A stretch of DNA of 64,000 bases from Cladochytrium replicatum. Lineage: Eukaryota > Chytridiomycota > Chytridiomycetes > Cladochytriales > Cladochytriaceae. Within the stretch, counting starts at the first letter, position 1. Every line of letters begins with the position of its first letter. The position numbers were made by a program, and so were the translations under genes. The notes beneath the pieces are model-generated. The model did no database searches, had not been told where the DNA came from, and worked only from the letters and a program-made list of their open reading frames with translations. Positions 1 through 9,438 of this stretch are shown piece by piece. The stretch lies in assembly GCA_025526935.1 (NCBI GenBank), contig JAHLKD010000078.1, forward strand, positions 1-64,000. Direction: 5' to 3'.

Positions 1-120
1 AACTAACCCTAACTAACCCTAACTAACCCTAACTAACCCTAACTAACCCTAACTAACCCTAACTAACCCTAACTAACCCTAACTAACCCTAACTAACCCT
101 AACTAACCCTAACTAACCCT
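1..120. repeat. Chromosome-end telomere array, 10-bp unit
   Basis: Twelve perfect head-to-tail copies of AACTAACCCT start at base 1. The G-rich strand, running toward the chromosome end, is (TTAGTTAGGG)n, which reads as alternating TTAG and TTAGGG. The C-rich strand is on + at the left edge, the orientation expected for a left telomere. Most fungi described use TTAGGG, so a clean 10-base unit without single TTAGGG copies is unusual. The array may be longer than shown, because assemblies often clip telomeres. Confidence 0.95.
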
Positions 121-609
121 AGGTGCATTCTCGTGGAGTTCTTCACCGGCAACGCACTGTTCCAAACCCATGACAAGTAAGCGATGATATATGAACTCAT
201 TTTGCCCGTTCTTGTAGTTGAATTATTACTGTGTTGCTTCGACCTCCCTTCCAGCTTGAAGCATCTCGCGATGATGGACGCAGTGCTCGGTCCATTCCCG
301 TGGCACATGGTCACCCGAGTACGACCACTGCAAGGACTCTAAATTCTTCCACGATGCCAAGCCCACTACCCTAATGCAAGCGCCGGAAAGTCCTCCAAAC
401 GCTTCGAAGGGAACATGAAGCCCCTCCACCAGCTGATCCCGCCCGTCGACGAGATGTCCAAGATCTTCCTGCACCTCGCACGGATCCTGTTGTGTGACCC
501 TGCAATGCGCATCACACCCAAGGAGGCCCTTGCGCATCCGTAGTTCAAGGTTGCGATTCTGGACGATGGGGTTCGCGTTCCTGTTGAGGTTGGTGGGGTC
601 GCGGTAGAA
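121..609 (+). pseudogene. Truncated LAMMER/CLK-type dual-specificity kinase fragment beside the telomere
   Basis: This is the C-terminal part of a LAMMER (CLK, LKH1/KNS1) kinase domain. Bases 136-176 read EFFTGNALFQTHDN across a good intron (177-254, GTAAGC..CCAG), followed by LKHLAMMDAVLGPFP. That carries a variant of the family's diagnostic LAMMER motif (EHLAMMERxLGP). Farther on, in other frames, come KFFHDAK, then MKPLHQLI and DPAMRITPKEALAHP, which match the end of the kinase domain (subdomain XI). The pieces are in collinear order, but at least two frame changes and stop codons (after LQGL near 340, and at 541-543) break the reading frame. All the catalytic N-terminal subdomains are missing: the homology starts where the telomere repeat stops. 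I read this as a dead gene whose 5' part was lost at a chromosome break later capped by telomere repeats. An alternative is a duplicated subtelomeric fragment. Confidence 0.8.
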
Positions 610-616
610 TAAGTTG

Positions 617-775
617 CATTTGGACGGTCCGTCCACACTTAATAAAAACGGTTGGACGGTCCGTCTGCGCCTAATAAAAACGCGTTGGACGGTCCGTCCA
701 TGGGTAATAAATTCGAGGTGGACGGTCCGTCCGCATTTAATAAATTCGCGTCGGACGGTCCGTCCGAATGTTATT
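617..775. repeat. Five 33-bp tandem repeats with a 13-bp palindromic core
   Basis: The core GGACGGTCCGTCC (GGACGG, one T, CCGTCC: a perfect inverted repeat around one base) occurs at 622-634, 654-666 (last base changed), 687-699, 720-732 and 753-765. The spacing is 32, 33, 33 and 33 bases. The linkers share a TAATAAA-like stretch. A period of 33 keeps reading frames open through the array on both strands, giving an 11-residue repeat with a TVRP motif on +, but there is no convincing start, signal or family, so I treat it as a noncoding subtelomeric minisatellite. Confidence 0.9.
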
Positions 776-1119
776 AACATTCCGGCTTGGAATAACTGTT
801 AAGAGTCAGCAAAACTAATGTCGGTAGGAAGCTCTGGTGCACGCTGAGAAGCCAGGCCCAACTCACGGGAGTCATTGGAAGAAGATGTGGAGCTCAGCTC
901 TCAAGTGCTGTTGACTGTGTCCTGATATACGTCTGCGTTTGTCCTGCATGCTGTTCCCCTCGCTGGACGCCTCTGAAATTTGGGGGGCTGGCAGACTTCG
1001 CTGCCGTGTATCAAGCGGATGACTGTCCACCGTCTTTTGCTTGCGTCAGATGCTGCCTTACGCTTTGGTTTAACAAAGGCGGCGTCCATTTTTGCTGTGG
1101 TGTGGCTGGAACGTTACTG

Positions 1120-1605
1120 ACTCTAATTGTCCAGGTGGAGAGAAAGCACAGCTCTTGAGGTCTGTCGTGGTAGAAATTGTTTGTTGCAGAACTTCAGAAC
1201 TTCTGTTGTGACTTCTTGGATAGTGTCCGGGTGGACAGAATCTTATTGCTAGTAACATTGATAGAGAGGTTAGTTGTACTTGATAGAGATGTTCAGTGAT
1301 CTTTATCGAGTTGAGAAAGTGTCCAGGTGGACAGAATCGTATTGTTAGTTGTACTTGATAGAGATCACTGAAGTACCCTCAATGAGTTATGAAAGTGTCT
1401 GGGTGGACAGAATCTTATTGCTAGTAACATTGATAGAGAGGTTAGTTGTACTTTATAGAGATCAGTGAAGTACCGTCAATGAGTTGAGAAAGTGTCCGGG
1501 TGGACAGAAAATACATGCCTCAATGTCTGTTGTGATGCAAATTGTTTGATACATACAAAACTTCTATTGCGTCTTCTTGGAAAGTGTCTGTGTGGACAGA
1601 AAGAA
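1120..1605. repeat. About 95-bp tandem repeats with a TGTCC-N4-GGACA core
   Basis: The motif TGTCCRGGTGGACA (inverted repeat TGTCC / GGACA, four-base spacer) or a close variant starts at about 1129, 1224, 1320, 1396, 1493 and 1585. The spacing is 95, 96, 76, 97 and 92 bases. Between cores, the 1240-1500 copies share long stretches such as TTGATAGAGAGGTTAGTTGTAC. No open frame is conserved. This is a second, unrelated subtelomeric array, older and more diverged than the 33-bp array. Confidence 0.85.
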
Positions 1606-1718
1606 CAATAGCTTTGTTTTAGCTTCCTTATAACATCGGGTTTAACTCGGGTCTGAATCTTGACCTGAGAAGGGTTTTGCTACTGGACTGGATATGACCT
1701 GAAAATTTTTCATGAAAA

Positions 1719-1790
1719 CCTGGCAATCAGGTCGGGTACATTTGGTCAATGGACCTGGCAATCGGGTTGGGTACATTTAGTCAATGGACC
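1719..1790. repeat. Two 35-bp tandem copies rich in GGTCGGGTACATTT
   Basis: The unit beginning CCTGGCAATC starts at 1719 and again at 1754. Both copies read CCTGGCAATCRGGTYGGGTA and end in GTCAATGGA. It lies in a stretch (1640-1830) rich in CGGGT / ACCCG words, giving some local inverted repeats. No coding potential was seen. Confidence 0.7.
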
Positions 1791-2422
1791 CGCACCCGAC
1801 CCGAAAGACCCTAAAACCCGCTGATCCTTAGCACACATGTCAAAACGGGGATCCAAACCTTTGGCCATTTCAGGGACAGACCAGATAAATTCTCTTCATA
1901 ATCCATCTGGTTCTTCATGGTGTATGAGCTGGAAGATGACTTTTTATTTGTGTGTGATGTGATTCCAAGCATGTCAACATTTCCTTTTTTGAACATTTTC
2001 CCCTCTCTTCCCTACATCATCAATTCATCAATAGAGACTTGATACCATATGTATTACTTTCTTGCAGTCTGTCATTTGAGCTCTTCAGATTTATTGAAAT
2101 ATTTTGGCCTTTATGTGTAGACCAGTCCTATCTTTTTGTTGTATGGCCAGTCCCATTCTACTTTGGACACTCTTCAGGTGATTTCACACGTGCAATATCT
2201 TTCTTCGACTTTTGGAACTTTGCAACATGTACAAGTTTTGTATCTGTTTCTCTATTGATCTTTTTTAAGGGAAAGATGGAAAAGGGATGGAACGTGCTTG
2301 ACAATTTTGTTCAGGATTTCCTGGCAGTACAGGATTGGAGTCCTAAAAAGAACGCTTCCCTGCAATCAAAATAGTTGAAGATCTTCTAACACCAATCCCT
2401 TTATTTGTTCAATGACCAAAAC

Positions 2423-4309
2423 TCAACACAATTTGAGTCTTTCCCTCATTCTTGTTCGGTTGGCAATGAATTGCCGGCACAATTGTGAGACCAGCACCAG
2501 GAAGAAGTAGACGGAAGGGCTAAACAAACCGGAGCAAGGACAGAGGCAGAATCCCGTTATCATTCCAATGACTAAAACTTCATCCATTGAGATGTACAGC
2601 GCATATTTCACAAGCAAAAAGAATTTATCTTCCAATCCAAGATAAACCACAACTTGAATGGAGAAAAAGCAGAGGGCAAAGGCAAAATGGGCCAGATCAA
2701 TATCTGGCAATCCTTTTTGGTGGTTATGATAACAGGTCATCATCTCAGCCGTGATTACGGCGACGGTCATCGTCTTCCTGTGTTCGCTTGATGACTGGAA
2801 GGAAAGCGTTGCTCCGGTTTGTTTCACCATTTCCAGTAGCGTAACATGAGAGCGTTGCAAACCCTGAGGCCGGTTCCTTGGAAATCCAGAGCTAAGGACG
2901 TCCAGCAAAGATGAGAAATTGTGAAAATGGGCAAACTTAACGCTGCTACAAACCTGGGAACCAACATCAGCGTCAATGCAGTGAACGACGCCCGAGCCCG
3001 CAAGGTAAATTTTACTATTGGCATCTGCAAGAAGGTGTGCCGGTCGATGAATCCGAGTGAAAAAAGACGGCTTGTACTTCCAGAGCGTAGTCCCGTCCGT
3101 GATGCACACCGCGTGGATCTTCCCGTCGACTGAGACGAAGACCCTGTCGTTCCAGGATGATTTTGCGTCACTGCTACTGCTGCTCTGGCCCAGGGACGCT
3201 CCTACCGCGGTGTCGTAAGATGGGAGGCTATCTTCCGAATGCGAGACACGCCGAGCGGGGGCTACTCCGCCCCCAACCAGCACAGAAACCAAGCCGAGAC
3301 CCATTCCCTTCAAGGGGTTCTCCCACATTAAACTCCCATCTCCTAGTCCGATTCGCCGAAGGTTGACTCCCGATGCGACGATTGCAGAGTTAGAAGATGG
3401 GAGCGGAACAGATTGCACCTCGTGGTATCCGGTGCCTTTTAGGTTGAGGCGTGCAGAGTTGGTGTCGACGAGGGCGGGAAACCCTTGCTCGGCCTCGATG
3501 CGCGTGAGATATCCATTTGCGCCGACAAAGAGGAGGTTCTGTAGGGGCGATTTGGTGGTTTCGTAGGTGGCTGATGAGGAGGGATCGAAGCGTGAAGGGC
3601 GAGAGAGAGCACTCGAGTGCATAGTTGCAAGTGTGTGGTATCCATCCCCTGCGGGAAGCCTGACTTTCCAAAGCTCAAGGGAAAGACGTACAGTAAGTTG
3701 ATTTGTCCGACTCGGGTCAATTATTTCTCACCTCATGACCTCTGAAAGCGTCCAGAGCCCAGACGTGTCGATTCCCTGAGACGAACAGAATGCCGTCTTC
3801 AACGAGCAGTGCGGGGACGGCTGAGAAAGATGCTGTGAGCGGGGTAGTAAACTCCCACAGGTCTGCACCATCTGACAGCCTAATTGCTCGGACGACTCTG
3901 TTACAGCCCACGAAGACGTAGTCGAACAGTTGGGCCACAGAGGAAGAACTCGAGCCGGCGTTGGACGGGCCCACGCTATGATTTCTGGATGGCTCAAGAG
4001 CGACCATTGAGTAGCCAAATCCGATCCCCATTAGCGGGTTCTCCCATTTCTGCCCTCCCGTTTGAGCTGCCGCAGCCGTCAGAAATGCCCAAAAGAAAAT
4101 GCAGCGGGTATGTGCTCACCAGAGAGGCATCGAAGGTTAGGACCGGAAGAGACCAGGAGTGAGGAGGTTGGAGGGTGCGGATTAATGATGGTGGGGTTGA
4201 AGCCTGTTCCGCTCAGAGTTGAAGACCACAGTATCGCACCGGTGGACTTTTCGAGAGCGTAAACGTAGCCTAGAACGCCCACAAAGATGCAGCCGTCGGG
4301 GTTTGACAT
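2423..4309 (-). CDS. PQQ-type beta-propeller protein with C-terminal membrane segments
   Basis: Joined exons 4309-4120, 4054-3732, 3673-2954, 2891-2759 and 2712-2423 give 551 residues with consistent phase; introns are 46-65 nt. The protein has repeated propeller blades of the form GxVYALEKSTGAxLW, VxAIRLSDGADLWEF, GxIHAVCITDGTTLWKY and LAGSGVVHCIDADxG, each ending in the tryptophan-docking pattern of quinoprotein dehydrogenase-like repeats. Twin segments WENPLMGIG and WENPLKGMG show an internal duplication. The last 95 residues hold two or three hydrophobic stretches, so the propeller may be membrane-anchored. I see no signal peptide, so an upstream exon may be missing. No quinone ligands or active-site residues can be assigned, and the propeller may be purely structural. 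The last two introns are the least sure: without them a frame ends after DDDRRRNHG. Function unknown. The neighbour upstream on the same strand is a MAP kinase kinase. Confidence 0.7.
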
Positions 4310-4918
4310 TTGCTTGATGCTAGGATCACAAAGCGCTCAGACTCTTATGATCTGCTGTGCCACGGAACAAGCGACTGAGCAACGTGGCAAATCAACAAAT
4401 TTTTAAAACGCTTTTTTGGAAAATCGGATTAAATCGAGAAAAATTCGGCAGAAGTGTTCAACAAGAGAACACCCAAAAATATCGAACCGAACCAAAAGAA
4501 GAGGCAGCACTTATCAATATACCGTCAACAGAAAATACTAGATGAAGTCCCAACTGGAAGTTTAATTATCTAGACATAAAAACTCGCCAAAAAACGATAG
4601 CGCTTCAGACGAAAAATTGCCGAATGTTTTCGCGACAGGTCCAGCAGGCGAAAGTGTAAAATATATGAGAATATGTCAACATAGGGAGGCAAAAAAGGAA
4701 ATAAGGAGACTGTGTCAAACTTATCGTTGCGTTGGCTGGAGAGCAGAACTACTTAAACGGATAACAAATGGCAAGCAACTGGAAAAGAGAGGAAAGAAAA
4801 CAAAGCTGAGAAGCTACGTGTGGAAGAAAGCACGAGCAGGATTGAAAAAGAAGGGAAAATTTGGGATGAGAAATAGTCTCTTTCGTTGGGGAATTTCTTC
4901 CCAATATTGAGCATAAAA
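4310..4918. other. AT-rich intergenic region
   Basis: This lies between the propeller gene start and the kinase gene end. It is AT-rich, with two short + frames (4357-4545 and 4617-4910) that are lysine-rich, lack any family signature and have no splice context. I see no gene. It should hold the promoter of the propeller gene and the terminator of the kinase gene. Confidence 0.5.
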
Positions 4919-6218
4919 TCAAGGTTGTGGCCTCGGAATCTGCGGAGCGATCTCCTCTACCCAGGTTCTGAGTGCTTTCGAGTCATCCATTACTTGTTTG
5001 CAGAAAGGGTACTCCTGAAAAGCGAGCGTTAGCAAAGTGTAAGTCGCTCTGCAAACAGTTGACCAACCAATAGCTGCTCCGGCTTTGGGCGCGCTTCGAC
5101 ATCCTTCGTCAAACTGCAACAACCGAATCATGAATATTTGAACTAGTAGTTGGCCGACTCCAGTAATCGATTGACCTACCAAGCATTGACAAAGCTGTTA
5201 AATTCAGCCGAGAATCGACCGGGAGGTAATGTTGGCGAAGGTTCCGTCTCGATGTAGTTAAGCATCTCGATCGGGCTGGAAAATGAGTTTCCGTCCGGAG
5301 GAAGGGGGAAGCGAGCCAGCGCAAGTTCCATCAACGCAATACCAAGCGACCAAATATCAGACTCGATAGAGTGTTCGCATCTCCCATTGATCCTCTCAGG
5401 CTGCAAAATATGTGATAAGCAATCATACGGATCATGCAAAACTAAAAATTCTTACGGCAAGGTAACCTTGTGTTCCTGTAAAGGTTGCCGCAACACTGTT
5501 CACGAGCTCTTTCGCAACACCAAAGTCAGCTAGTTTTACGTCACCGTTTGTGTTAATGAGAATATTGCTGGGCTTGATATCTTGTTGCAACATCATTTAG
5601 ATTAAGAATTAAATATGATAAAGCCATTGCCTCACCTCGATGAACGATACGGTTCAAGTTGAACAGGTACACCAATCCGTTCAGCACCGCAACCGTGATA
5701 TGTGCAATGATATCCTCACGAAGCTGGCCGACGACCTTATAGACATTCTCCAGAGAGCCCAGGTCCATATACTCCATACATATGGAGATTTCACCTTCGA
5801 ATGCGAAAGCTCCGTAAAATTCGACAATGTAAGGTGACTTGCACAGACGCAAAATCTTTAGCTCCCGAAGAAGCTTACGCTCTGCCCGAGGTCTTGCTGA
5901 CTCATCTACTACTGCAACCTGAAGGGTCTAACAGGAAGAAAAAATTTGTTTTGCAATATTCTACTACCAAACTTGCAAACAGTCTACCTTTCTTGCCAAG
6001 ATTGAGTTCTTCCCTTTGTGCCTGCACAAGCTCACGCAGCCGCCTGAGCCCGAGCCAATCTCAGCGATGAATTCCAAATCGGCATCTGTAAGCTTGACTT
6101 TGCTCCCGCGAACAACTTCAGCTTCGAGTTCGCTATCCGATGTGTTCACTGAGCCAGCCGACGCAGTAGCGCCGGCGACATTGAGGCGCGGAGGGAGTTT
6201 CCCTGCTTTTCCGTTCAT
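4919..6218 (-). CDS. MAP kinase kinase (STE7/MEK-type protein kinase)
   Basis: A dual-specificity kinase expected to phosphorylate a MAP kinase in the cytoplasm. Exons 6218-5988, 5918-5636, 5580-5456, 5400-5180, 5113-5068 and 5014-4919 give 333 residues. Visible features in order: Gly-rich loop [12 protein letters not shown]-type lysine in [16 protein letters not shown], hinge MEYMDLGSL, catalytic [10 protein letters not shown] (split by an intron inside HRD), DFGVAKEL, an activation segment [18 protein letters not shown] with the MEK-like S-x3-T pair, [14 protein letters not shown], and a C-terminal LLEYPFC motif. SDIWSLG with the GT-x-x-YLAPER context places it in the MAP2K family rather than with MAP3K or MAPK. 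The start at 6218 (MNGKAGK) was chosen because the longer frame adds only a basic-hydrophobic stretch. The N-terminus before the kinase domain is short, so a MAPK-docking site is not obvious. The donor of the last intron (GTTGGT) is weak, but phase and homology support it. Confidence 0.88.
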
Positions 6219-6653
6219 AGCGGAACGTTGGATTTGGGTGAGAGGTGGAATGGCGACGAAAAATTGGGCCACAAAAATAGTGGCAAGGCGAGTCAATTTG
6301 AGACGAGTTTCTGACGCAATGAGCGATAGTTGAGTAGGTTATCTCGATGAATGAAGTAGGTGTCGTCTCGTCCGTAGCAATGATGCAACAAACCAATCCA
6401 CGTCCCTCGTCCCTCGAGAGCGCCGAGCTTTCAAATTCAGTGGGGGGATCGAATTGGAACCTACCCACGTGACGGGGGAGTTGATTTAAATTTGAAACGG
6501 TTGGGTGTGCTATTTTGGGATCTAGCTGGACGAACGTTTCTATTATTATCAGCACTGCATTACCTTCGTATAGATACATCAGTTGATTTAAATGATCTTT
6601 GTTTTAGGTCAGGCTCATTGCTCCAGCCGTTCAACGCAAAAAAACAAACAATA
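6219..6653. promoter_or_regulatory. Divergent intergenic region between the kinase and the secreted-protein gene
   Basis: A 435-base stretch between two divergently transcribed start codons, so it must contain both promoters. Open frames here on the minus strand are upstream extensions without homology. No TATA box stands out. Confidence 0.45.
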
Positions 6654-7235
6654 ATGCCATCGAAAGCTCTGTTGATGATCATGACCGTATTGCTGCTCTT
6701 CGGCACTCTTGTGCATGCTGCTGATTATCCAAATTACGAAACATCCCCAGAATGCGAATGCTATTGTTGCCCCTCGGCTTCAAATCCAAGGGGTAAAAAC
6801 TCTTCTTGCTCAACAAATGATCCGCCGCTCGCCGGAACAGTAAAGATATCTGTGGGAGGTGGAACTACCGCGTGCAACGAAAACTCCTGCAGTGCTTGGT
6901 AAATACTGCTACTCAAGAAAACTCTCGAACCGTGGGATTGAGCCCTTTCTCGCAGGTTTGCAGTTCAGTGCCCTCCGAGCAACTCCCTTAGCACGGACAT
7001 TTACGCTGCCTGCATTCCATACTGCACGGAGTGCGGAACCTCGAGACCTAAATCTGCTGCCGCCTCTGCCTCGCAAAGTGGAACTAGCCAGTCGCCAACT
7101 TCTTCCGGCACAACTTCCCTGGACGACGCTTTGAGAAACATCAAGAACGGTGCCAAAACCTCGAAATGGGTCTCCACCTTCTCGAGCGCTGGATTGCTTT
7201 CCATGGCACTATCGATCGTCCTCATTGTTTTTTGA
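6654..7235 (+). CDS. Small secreted Cys-rich protein, probable GPI anchor
   Basis: Two exons (6654-6898, 6956-7235; intron GTAAAT..GCAG) give 174 residues. The start is the ATG followed by PSKALLMIMTVLLLFGT, a clear signal peptide that probably ends near VHAA. The mature part has a run of cysteines (CECYCC) and then single cysteines up to NENSCSAW. After the intron it continues with VQCPPSN and CIPYCTECG, then a Ser/Thr-rich linker (about residues 115-145). It ends in a hydrophobic tail LLSMALSIVLIVF with no residues after it, the pattern of a GPI-attachment signal. Using the longer frame start at 6492 would bury the signal peptide, so I rejected it. The cysteine spacing matches no family I can name; a cell-surface or wall protein is the likely role. 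Confidence 0.7.
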
Positions 7236-7477
7236 ACCAGTCAAACGCAGTCTTTCTATGTTGATGGTCAATGTTTGGGAAGTCTCTCGTTTTCTCGTTC
7301 ACTCAATAGTGTCACAGATACCATGCTTTTAAACGGTCAAATACAATCTTTTTATTCAATGGTTTGCGTTTGTCTCCATTTCACAATCAATCGTACTTGT
7401 AGTATTTAATGTCTCTCATGAGTCGAGTTCTTGTTCACCTCGATATAGTCACAGGTACCATGCTTTAAAACTTTCTA

Positions 7478-9399
7478 TCAGTCAAATACAATCTTTTTAT
7501 TGATGGGTTTTGCGTTTATCCCCATCTTAAGTGCGGCCGACTGCTGCTGTTTTTGCATCCGCTTCGCTTCCCACGATGGATGGAGTTTCTCTGGGAGACC
7601 GCCCTTGGCAGCAGCTTTCATCTCTCCGCTGTACCCTCTACCACGGCCCCCACCACCAAACTGTCTTCCCTTTCCTTCAGTCCACCCTCTTGTGTCGCCG
7701 CTCCCATCTCCCCATTCACGGCTGCGGTTCACGCTATCACGACCACGACCTGTCCCATGCATACTTCGATCGCCAAAACCACGATTTGGGCGATCCTTCC
7801 CAGCTCTTCCTCGACCTGAACCCGGAATACTTTGATCGCCGAAGCCACGATACTGGCGATCTACTCCACCTCTCCCTCGACTTGATCCGCCTCGCAGCAT
7901 TTTCGCTGGTGCGGAGTCATCTTTCAAATGCTTGGCTCGAGCTCCATACTTCTTCTCGGCGAGCTTCTGCCTTGCCCTCTGCCCTCGCCGATTCTTTCGC
8001 TCCTTCTTGTCTTCCTCCAGGATATCATCCTTTCTCTTCGCGGTTTTCTTTGGCTGTTGACTCTTTTTCGGGGTCGGCTGTTGCAGCTGTTTGCTTCGCT
8101 CGGGCGGAGAAGATTGGTCGCTCTCGTCGCCGGATGATTCGACCCCTGGATCATTCCCGCTATCGCCATCTGCATCATCGTCCGAAATTTCTTCGTCACA
8201 ATCATCGAGGCTGCTGTCGTTTTCATTACCAAGAGAAATATCATCAGATGCTTCCGAGCCAACATCATAATCGCGTCCATCCAAATCTAGATCATCATCG
8301 CTTTTCATTTCCGCCGACCCTTCCTCACTGATTCCGTCCTCCTCATCTGATCCCACTACGAAATCAGCGTACTGGTCGAAGAATTCATCATCTAGATCCA
8401 AAGGAGGACGTAAGCCTCCAACAATATCAGCGGATTCGTCATCTGACACATCAAAATCCATCTCGCTTTGAAATTCGGGATCTCCGTCGGAACCAATGCT
8501 CACCCCATCAGAATCCCACCGACCAAGTTCCTCTTCTTCAACGTCACTGACAGTGTCGGACACCTTGGTGCGCTTCACTTCTTCTACATTCGATTCATCA
8601 TCTTCAGATCGCTTTCGCTTCTTTCCCGTTTCTTCTTCATGATTCTCAGACGACGCTTTAGTGACCGGCTTTCCAAATACAATGCGCTCGAGATGTCGTT
8701 GAAGCTGAACGTTCACATCTTTAAGAAATGACTGCATGTATTTGTTATTTCGAATTCGAGATTGCACGCTCTGATCGAGAGCCGGAAGATTTTGTGATGA
8801 TCCGCTTTCGACCAGCAATCGAACAAGAACATCTCGTTGAGGGATTGATGACTGCGAAATTGATTCGGAGAGTGTGTACAGAGCAGCTTGTTCGACAGAA
8901 AGATTCTGGGTTGGCGAATCAGATTCATTCGGTTCATGATATACCAGAAGAAAGGGTGGTACCTTGAAACTTAGAAGGTCTTGCTTTGCTCTTTCAAAAT
9001 CCTTCCTCTTGCTCGCAATAACATTTTCTGGTGCACTTGGATCGCTTCAAAAAGAAAGATTCATCATCTCGTCCCCAAAGCCCTTCCACGGCAAACCTTT
9101 CCACTCTGGATTCCAACTGTCGAACACGCTTGACGAACTTCTGTATTTCGAACGTTTTCGCGCGCTTCAATGCTCTGGAAGTTTCCTTTTGGCAATGATG
9201 CTACGGATCACGGATGTGAGTTAATTGGATTTCACATTGCATCATTGCATCGCCAAGTACCGACCAACTTCTTCTTCATTTGGTCCTCTGCTCCATCCTT
9301 CGAGACCCATTCCTCTATCGAAACCGATTCATTAGGCAGTCCCACTGTTCTTTTTTTCGGCAACGGTGTTTTTCGTTTTCCAAAAGGTTTTCTCTTCAT
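7478..9399 (-). CDS. BUD22: BUD22/SRFBP1-family ribosome-biogenesis protein
   Basis: Exons 9399-9265, 9200-9097 and 9044-7478 give 601 residues. The N-terminus is basic (MKRKPFGKRK). The second exon reads KKLHHCQKETSRALKRAKTF across the junction, the helical signature of BUD22 (fungal form KLHH..LKKAKTFE). A long acidic middle follows, rich in D/E/S (about residues 240-400). The conserved C-terminal BUD22 block is visible as KNRRGQRARQKLAEKKYG, RGG-like GRG repeats, and LHPSWEAKRMQKQQQ near the end. In yeast, Bud22 acts in the nucleolus in small-subunit rRNA maturation, and in animals SRFBP1 is the related protein. The RGG-type repeats between the two halves of the C-terminal domain look like an insertion. 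The first donor (GTCGGT) is weak, but both phases fit. It shares a very short divergent promoter with DPH6. Confidence 0.82.
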
Positions 9400-9438
9400 T
9401 TTTGCTGGTTCGCTGGGGCTTGGGATCCTGTCAAAATC
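9400..9438. promoter_or_regulatory. 39-base gap between divergent start codons (BUD22-like / DPH6)
   Basis: The start codons at 9399 (minus) and 9439 (plus) are separated by only 39 bases. Promoter elements of each gene must therefore overlap the transcribed or coding region of the other, or transcripts have almost no 5' leader. Both genes are growth-related (ribosome biogenesis; eEF2 diphthamide). Confidence 0.6.

Larger units (their letters stand above)
781..2422. other. Subtelomeric stretch without a supportable gene
   Basis: Apart from the two repeat arrays listed separately, I see no gene here. An open frame at 2039-2374 (+) is hydrophobic and 111 residues long, but it starts without context, matches no family I know and ends next to the 3' end of the opposite-strand propeller gene, so it is probably chance. 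Confidence 0.5.

Noticed and set aside
622-765. CRISPR-like look of the palindromic repeats with regular spacing
   Set aside because: The spacers are not unique: they share TAATAAA-like linkers and vary little. The locus is a eukaryotic subtelomere and no cas genes exist.
226-802. Open frames through the 33-bp palindrome array on both strands (11-residue TVR repeats)
   Set aside because: The 33-base period keeps all frames open. The minus frame also runs through the kinase pseudogene. No start context, signal or homology.
2039-2374. A 111-codon hydrophobic frame on + near the propeller gene 3' end
   Set aside because: T-rich DNA alone yields Phe/Leu-rich frames. It has no positive-inside pattern, family match or start context.
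4617-4910. A 97-codon basic frame on + between the propeller and kinase genes
   Set aside because: The lysine/arginine-rich composition follows from A/G-rich DNA. No homology, no splice signals and no promoter cue.
2423-6218. Adjacent propeller gene and kinase gene read as one IRE1 gene (luminal propeller plus kinase)
   Set aside because: The propeller gene lies downstream of the kinase in transcription order, the kinase has MEK-type motifs, no KEN ribonuclease domain follows it, and each has its own stop.
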